Below are positions 32,611 through 35,263 of a stretch of 35,263 nt of DNA, in pieces. The position numbers and the translations under genes are program-made. Numbering within the stretch: position 1 is the first letter of the stretch; the number at the start of each line of letters is the position of its first letter. A model generated the notes under the pieces. That model worked only from the letters and a program-made list of their open reading frames with translations, made no database searches and was not told where the DNA came from. The stretch is from Prevotella sp. (GTDB taxonomy: Bacteria; Bacillota; Clostridia; Oscillospirales; Ruminococcaceae), in assembly GCA_023663025.1 (NCBI GenBank), contig JAMPIC010000021.1, positions 1 through 35,263 on the forward strand, in the 5' to 3' direction.

Positions 32611-32622
32611 GGGAGAACGGCT

Positions 32623-33240
32623 ATGACAAACCCTTGGGAAAAAATACCGCTGTCCGATTACGAAAACCATATGAAATTTAATTCGGTACTGCAATTGCAG
32701 ACTATGAACAAAATGATGAGGGAGCAGTTTAACGCTTACCCTGTCGGCTCGGTTATGGTTTTGGGAATTGCGGGCGGAAACGGTCTTGAACATATTGACC
32801 CGAAAAAATTCGGAAAGGTATACGGCGTTGATATTAACGGGGAGTACCTTAAAGCCGCCGAGGAAAGATATTCGGACATTTCGGATATTCTGGAATGTAT
32901 ACAGCTTAATTTGATTGTGGAGGCGCACAAGCTCCCGAAGGCTGAGCTGCTTATCGCAAATCTGCTGATAGAATATATCGGTTATGACTGTTTCAAAAAG
33001 GCGGTTGAACAGGTTCAGCCGAAATATGTTTCCTGCGTTATTCAGATAAACACGGGCGGCGGCTGGGTGTCCGACTCGCCGTATATACACGCCTTTGACG
33101 GACTTGACGAGGTTCACTGCCAAATGGAGGAAACCCGTTTGATACAGACTATGGAGGAAATCGGTTACAGGCTTATAAACAGTACGGACGAACCCCTGCC
33201 CAACGGAAAGAAACTGGTTCGGCTCGATTTTGTGAGTTAA
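32623..33240 (+). CDS. Class I SAM-dependent methyltransferase
   Basis: 205 residues with a Rossmann-type SAM site: VMVLGIAGGNGLEHI (motif I, GxxGGxG-like) at about 43-57, YGVDINGEYLKAAEERY with the acidic residue at the end of strand 2, and LLIANLLIEYIGYDCF as motif III/IV. Small-molecule methyltransferases of this size are common, and the substrate is unknown. GGGAG precedes the ATG. It lies directly after the GNAT gene and before the MIF-like gene, which has its own AAAGGAG site. Confidence 0.88.
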   Translation: MTNPWEKIPLSDYENHMKFNSVLQLQTMNKMMREQFNAYPVGSVMVLGIAGGNGLEHIDPKKFGKVYGVDINGEYLKAAEERYSDISDILECIQLNLIVEAHKLPKAELLIANLLIEYIGYDCFKKAVEQVQPKYVSCVIQINTGGGWVSDSPYIHAFDGLDEVHCQMEETRLIQTMEEIGYRLINSTDEPLPNGKKLVRLDFVS

Positions 33241-33276
33241 ATTCCATTTAAAATAAATTATAAAGGAGAAATTTTT

Positions 33277-33618
33277 ATGCCATTTATCAACATCAAAACA
33301 AACGCAAGCGTTACAAAGGAGAAAGCCGAGAACATCAAGTCCGCGCTGGGGACTGCCATTACAGCTATCCCGGGCAAGTCCGAAAGCTGGCTTATGGCAG
33401 GGATCGAGGGGGACTATACCCTCTACTTCAAGGGCACTGACGAGCCTGCCGCCATGGTTGAGGTACAGATTTACGGAAACCCCTCGGCGGGGGCGATGTC
33501 CGCCCTTACGGGGAAAATCACGGAAATTGTTTCCGCCGATCTGGGCGTACCCGCCGACAGGGTTTACGTCAGCTATATGTGTACCGAAAATTGGGGGTGG
33601 AACGGCTCTAACTTTTAG
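33277..33618 (+). CDS. MIF/phenylpyruvate tautomerase-like protein
   Basis: 113 residues of the tautomerase superfamily, MIF type. It starts MPFINIKTNASVTKEKAENI, with Pro2 in the catalytic position after Met removal. MIF-like features continue with AITAIPGKSESWLMAGIEGD, MVEVQIYGNPS, and the late VPADRVYVSYMCTENWGWNG region. Members are trimers that tautomerise phenylpyruvate or similar enols; host MIF activity is also known for some, but nothing here shows secretion. Length (about 112-116) is exactly that of MIF. The TAG stop is directly followed by a TTGACAG repeat. A link to the ior cluster, which also handles aryl-pyruvates, is possible but the genes are 10 kb apart. Confidence 0.9.
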   Translation: MPFINIKTNASVTKEKAENIKSALGTAITAIPGKSESWLMAGIEGDYTLYFKGTDEPAAMVEVQIYGNPSAGAMSALTGKITEIVSADLGVPADRVYVSYMCTENWGWNGSNF

Positions 33619-33650
33619 TTGACAGTTGACAGTGTATAGTTGACAGTTAT
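33618..33650 (+). repeat. TTGACAG-type short repeat, copy 2
   Basis: GTTGACAGTTGACAGTG then TATAGTTGACAGTTAT, matching the copy at 32013-32052. It begins at the last base of the stop codon of the tautomerase gene. Confidence 0.75.
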
Positions 33651-33672
33651 TCCCAATAATTAAACCTAAAAC

Positions 33673-33688
33673 AGAACCGTACGGTTCT
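33673..33688. repeat. 16-bp perfect palindrome upstream of the glucokinase gene
   Basis: AGAACCGTACGGTTCT is a perfect palindrome with no loop, 45 bp before the glucokinase ATG. It could be an operator or part of the surrounding repeat debris (TCTAACCTCTG then TTTTCTAACATCTG). Confidence 0.6.
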
Positions 33689-33732
33689 ATCCTCTAACCT
33701 CTGTTTTCTAACATCTGAAAGGAGTAATTTTT

Positions 33733-34686
33733 ATGAAGTACTACATCGGCGTCGACTTAGGCGGAACTAACATCAAGGCGGGCGTGGTGAACGAAAACTT
33801 TGAAATTATCGGCAAGGCGAAAACCAAAACCCTCTGCCCTCGCCCCGCAAAGGACATCGCGGACGATATGGCTAAGGTCAGCGTTGAAGCGTGCAGGGAC
33901 GCGGGTATCGACGTTTCCGCCGCCGAGTGGATAGGCATAGGCACGCCCGGCATCGCCGACAACGTGAACGGCACTATCCCCTATTCCAACAATCTCGGCT
34001 TTAAGGACGTCCCAATCCGGGAGTATATCCGCGAACACATCGACAAACCCGTTTACGTTGCCAATGACGCCAATGCCGCCGCTTACGGCGAATTTCTGGC
34101 AGGGGCGGCAAAGGGCGCGTCCGACGCGGTCTGTATCACCCTTGGCACGGGCGTTGGCGCAGGGGTCGTTATCGACGGCAAAATTTTCACGGGTCGCAAC
34201 CTTGCGGGTACTGAAATCGGTCATATGGTTATCGAGGTGGACGGTCCCCAATGCACATGCGGCAGAAAGGGCTGTTTCGAGGTGTTTTCCTCCGCCACGG
34301 GACTTATAAATATGACAAAAGAGGCAATCGCCGCCCACCCGGAAACCCTTATGGCGGAGTACGCCGAGAGGGACGGACATTCCTCCGCGCGGCACGCTTT
34401 TGAGGCAATGCGTGCGGGCGATACCGCGGGCAAGGAGACGGTTGACCGTTATATCAAGTACCTTGCGGCAGGAATTACCAATGTTATCAATATTTTCCAG
34501 CCTGATATTCTGTGTATCGGCGGCGGCGTGTGCAACGAGGGCGACCCGCTTCTGCTGCCAATGGTTGAACTTGTGAAAAAGGAAGTTTATACCAGAATGC
34601 TTGACAAAAACACGGAAATCACCGTGGCAAAGCTGGGCAACGACGCGGGAATTATCGGCGCGGCGTTCCTCGGCAAGCAGGGCTGA
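33733..34686 (+). CDS. glcK: ROK family glucokinase
   Basis: 317-residue sugar kinase. The ATP phosphate-binding motif is YIGVDLGGTNIKAGVVNE at the N-terminus. The catalytic Asp lies in VYVANDANAAAYGEF, CITLGTGVGAGVVIDGKIF is the second phosphate motif, and the ROK zinc site is complete: EIGHMVIEVDG, then CTCGRKGCFE with three Cys. CIGGGVCNEGDPLL is the adenosine motif. It phosphorylates glucose to glucose-6-phosphate with ATP in the cytosol. Firmicute GlcK is about 315-325 residues, as here. AAAGGAG precedes the ATG. It follows a repeat-rich 114-bp spacer and is followed by a 13-bp hairpin at 34691-34720. Confidence 0.95.
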   Translation: MKYYIGVDLGGTNIKAGVVNENFEIIGKAKTKTLCPRPAKDIADDMAKVSVEACRDAGIDVSAAEWIGIGTPGIADNVNGTIPYSNNLGFKDVPIREYIREHIDKPVYVANDANAAAYGEFLAGAAKGASDAVCITLGTGVGAGVVIDGKIFTGRNLAGTEIGHMVIEVDGPQCTCGRKGCFEVFSSATGLINMTKEAIAAHPETLMAEYAERDGHSSARHAFEAMRAGDTAGKETVDRYIKYLAAGITNVINIFQPDILCIGGGVCNEGDPLLLPMVELVKKEVYTRMLDKNTEITVAKLGNDAGIIGAAFLGKQG

Positions 34687-34690
34687 TTTT

Positions 34691-34720
34691 TCGGGGGGAC
34701 GGGTTTTCCCGTTCCCCCGA
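34691..34720 (+). terminator. Strong hairpin after glucokinase gene
   Basis: A 13-bp stem with one G-T pair (TCGGGGGGACGGG, loop TTTT, CCCGTTCCCCCGA) starts 5 bp after the stop. No U-tract follows (TACGGGTAT), so it is a weak intrinsic terminator or an RNA-protecting hairpin. Confidence 0.6.
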
Positions 34721-34903
34721 TACGGGTATAATACCAATCCCTTATTGTTTTCCTTGCATTTCCGGCTTTCTGTGAAACTTCGCCAAACGACGATTTTAAG
34801 CCATTGGGTGACATTTGATTTCAAGAAGTTATTGCATCTTTTCGCAAGTTTTCTATCTTTTAAGGATCAAATAAAACCCAATTTTATTAATGACATTTCC
34901 TGC
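34721..34903. other. AT-rich intergenic stretch without recognised gene
   Basis: I see no supported gene here. The minus-strand promoter at 34904-34932 would transcribe into it, but no ribosome site with a good reading frame is seen. Confidence 0.5.
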
Positions 34904-34954
34904 ATTATCAAAATTTATGGCAATTTTGTCAAACAACTGTATCTCTGGTACAAT
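34904..34954. promoter_or_regulatory. Divergent promoters sharing one -35 region
   Basis: Plus strand: TTGTCA (34926-34931), 17 bp, TACAAT (34949-34954). Minus strand: TTGACA (34927-34932), 17 bp, GATAAT (34904-34909). The two -35 hexamers overlap by five bases, so only one polymerase could use the site at a time. The plus transcript runs into the hairpin at 34982-35024. Confidence 0.55.
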
Positions 34955-34981
34955 AGGTACAGCCCCTGAGAAATTTAAGCA

Positions 34982-35024
34982 ATACTGTGATAACTATACA
35001 ATAGTTTATCACAGTATCGTTTTT
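34982..35024 (+). terminator. Long palindrome with T-run just after a promoter (attenuator or operator)
   Basis: ATACTGTGATAACTAT (34982-34997) pairs with ATAGTTTATCACAGTAT (35001-35017) with one bulged base, and a run of five T (35020-35024) follows. It lies about 20 bases after the predicted start of the plus promoter, so transcripts would be about 60 bases long unless read-through occurs. It could also bind a dimeric repressor. Confidence 0.6.
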
Positions 35025-35094
35025 GTCAAGTATTTGATTTAGGACATTAACCTATTAAAGTTTGCTTGCGGATTTAGACGAGTTGCCGAAAAGA

Positions 35095-35112
35095 AGTCGG
35101 CTCGCGCCGACT
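35095..35112. repeat. Short GC-rich stem-loop in the leader of the last gene
   Basis: AGTCGGC (35095-35101) and GCCGACT (35106-35112) with loop TCGC. It stands out in AT-rich DNA, about 85 bp before the last start codon; no T-run follows. Confidence 0.5.
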
Positions 35113-35198
35113 CGGGGTGTGTTTAAAGTAGTAAAAATAATACTGCTAAAAATTCTCAAGGAGATGGTTATTATATGAGATACTGAGAAAGGGTGGGT

Positions 35199-35263
35199 AT
35201 GGCGTTTGCGCCGTCAATGGTGGGTTATGACATGAACTGTAACAAACTATTTTACCTCAAGTA
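35199..35263 (+). CDS. Partial unknown gene at window edge
   Basis: The first 21 codons of an open frame starting MAFAPSMVGYDMNCNKLFYL and running out of the window. Ribosome site AAAGGG is 5 bases from the ATG. An in-frame ATG eight codons upstream (35175), with AAGGAG before it, would be stopped after three codons by TGA (35184-35186). The original protein may thus have started further up and lost it, or the three-codon frame is a leader. I do not recognise the protein; the surroundings (palindrome, divergent promoters) suggest a mobile element, without proof. Confidence 0.45.
   Translation, partial: MAFAPSMVGYDMNCNKLFYLK

Noticed and set aside
33757..34824. 355-codon minus-strand frame opposite glucokinase
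   Set aside because: The ROK motifs on the plus strand are complete, so this is a shadow even though a minus-strand promoter lies upstream at 34904-34932.

Overview
The window looks like chromosomal DNA of an anaerobic gut or rumen Firmicute of the class Clostridia, most likely Ruminococcus or a close Oscillospiraceae relative. This is inferred from gene content and style: a Rex redox repressor, an indolepyruvate:ferredoxin oxidoreductase, many single-Cys lipoproteins of no known family, low-molecular-weight ManA, AGGAGG-type ribosome sites and consensus sigma-A promoters. No rRNA, tRNA, CRISPR array or intact transposase was seen.

Layout. 1-110: partial copy of a multi-hairpin repeat. 161-1630 (-): NfeD and SPFH/band-7 membrane operon. 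1745-3491 (-): secreted GH16 glycosidase followed by a formate/nitrite-type channel. 3492-3876: AT-rich spacer with four DnaA-box-like 9-mers, ahead of a small tail-anchored protein (3877-4137, +). 4326-10491 (-): RND/MMPL exporter translationally coupled to a giant surface protein of about 1232 residues. 10726-12653 (-): degenerate histidine-kinase-like protein and a lipoprotein. 12918-16371 (+): lipoprotein, TIGR01212 radical SAM enzyme, and an NAD-dependent epimerase. 16414-17027: two head-to-head copies of the multi-hairpin repeat. 17146-23047 (+): iorA, a PH-like membrane protein, iorB, a lipoprotein, a phenylacetate-CoA ligase and a tandem ACT protein. 23349-24221 (+): zinc-ribbon membrane protein. 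24308-28641 (+): aconitase, a Cys-rich DUF3795-like protein, isocitrate dehydrogenase and Rex. 28677-30773 (-): ECF sigma factor and its membrane anti-sigma factor. 31055-34686 (+): ManA, GNAT, methyltransferase, MIF-like tautomerase and ROK glucokinase, with short TTGACAG-type repeats at gene ends. 34687-35263: regulatory DNA and the start of a gene that may belong to a mobile element.

How it fits together. The ior/paaK/ACT set is the known arylacetate/aryl-CoA/arylpyruvate gene set, which can serve aromatic amino acid salvage or degradation. Aconitase, Icd and Rex make a 2-oxoglutarate arm with its own NADH sensor; a Rex-operator-like dyad overlaps the aconitase -35 box. ManA and glucokinase feed hexoses into glycolysis.

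The strongest candidates for something new are (1) an approximately 285-bp repeat built from about eight consecutive hairpins, whose stems change in a compensatory way between copies while linkers and loops stay fixed, and (2) the RND exporter with a glycine-periodic C-terminal tail coupled to a giant GLUG/helical surface protein.
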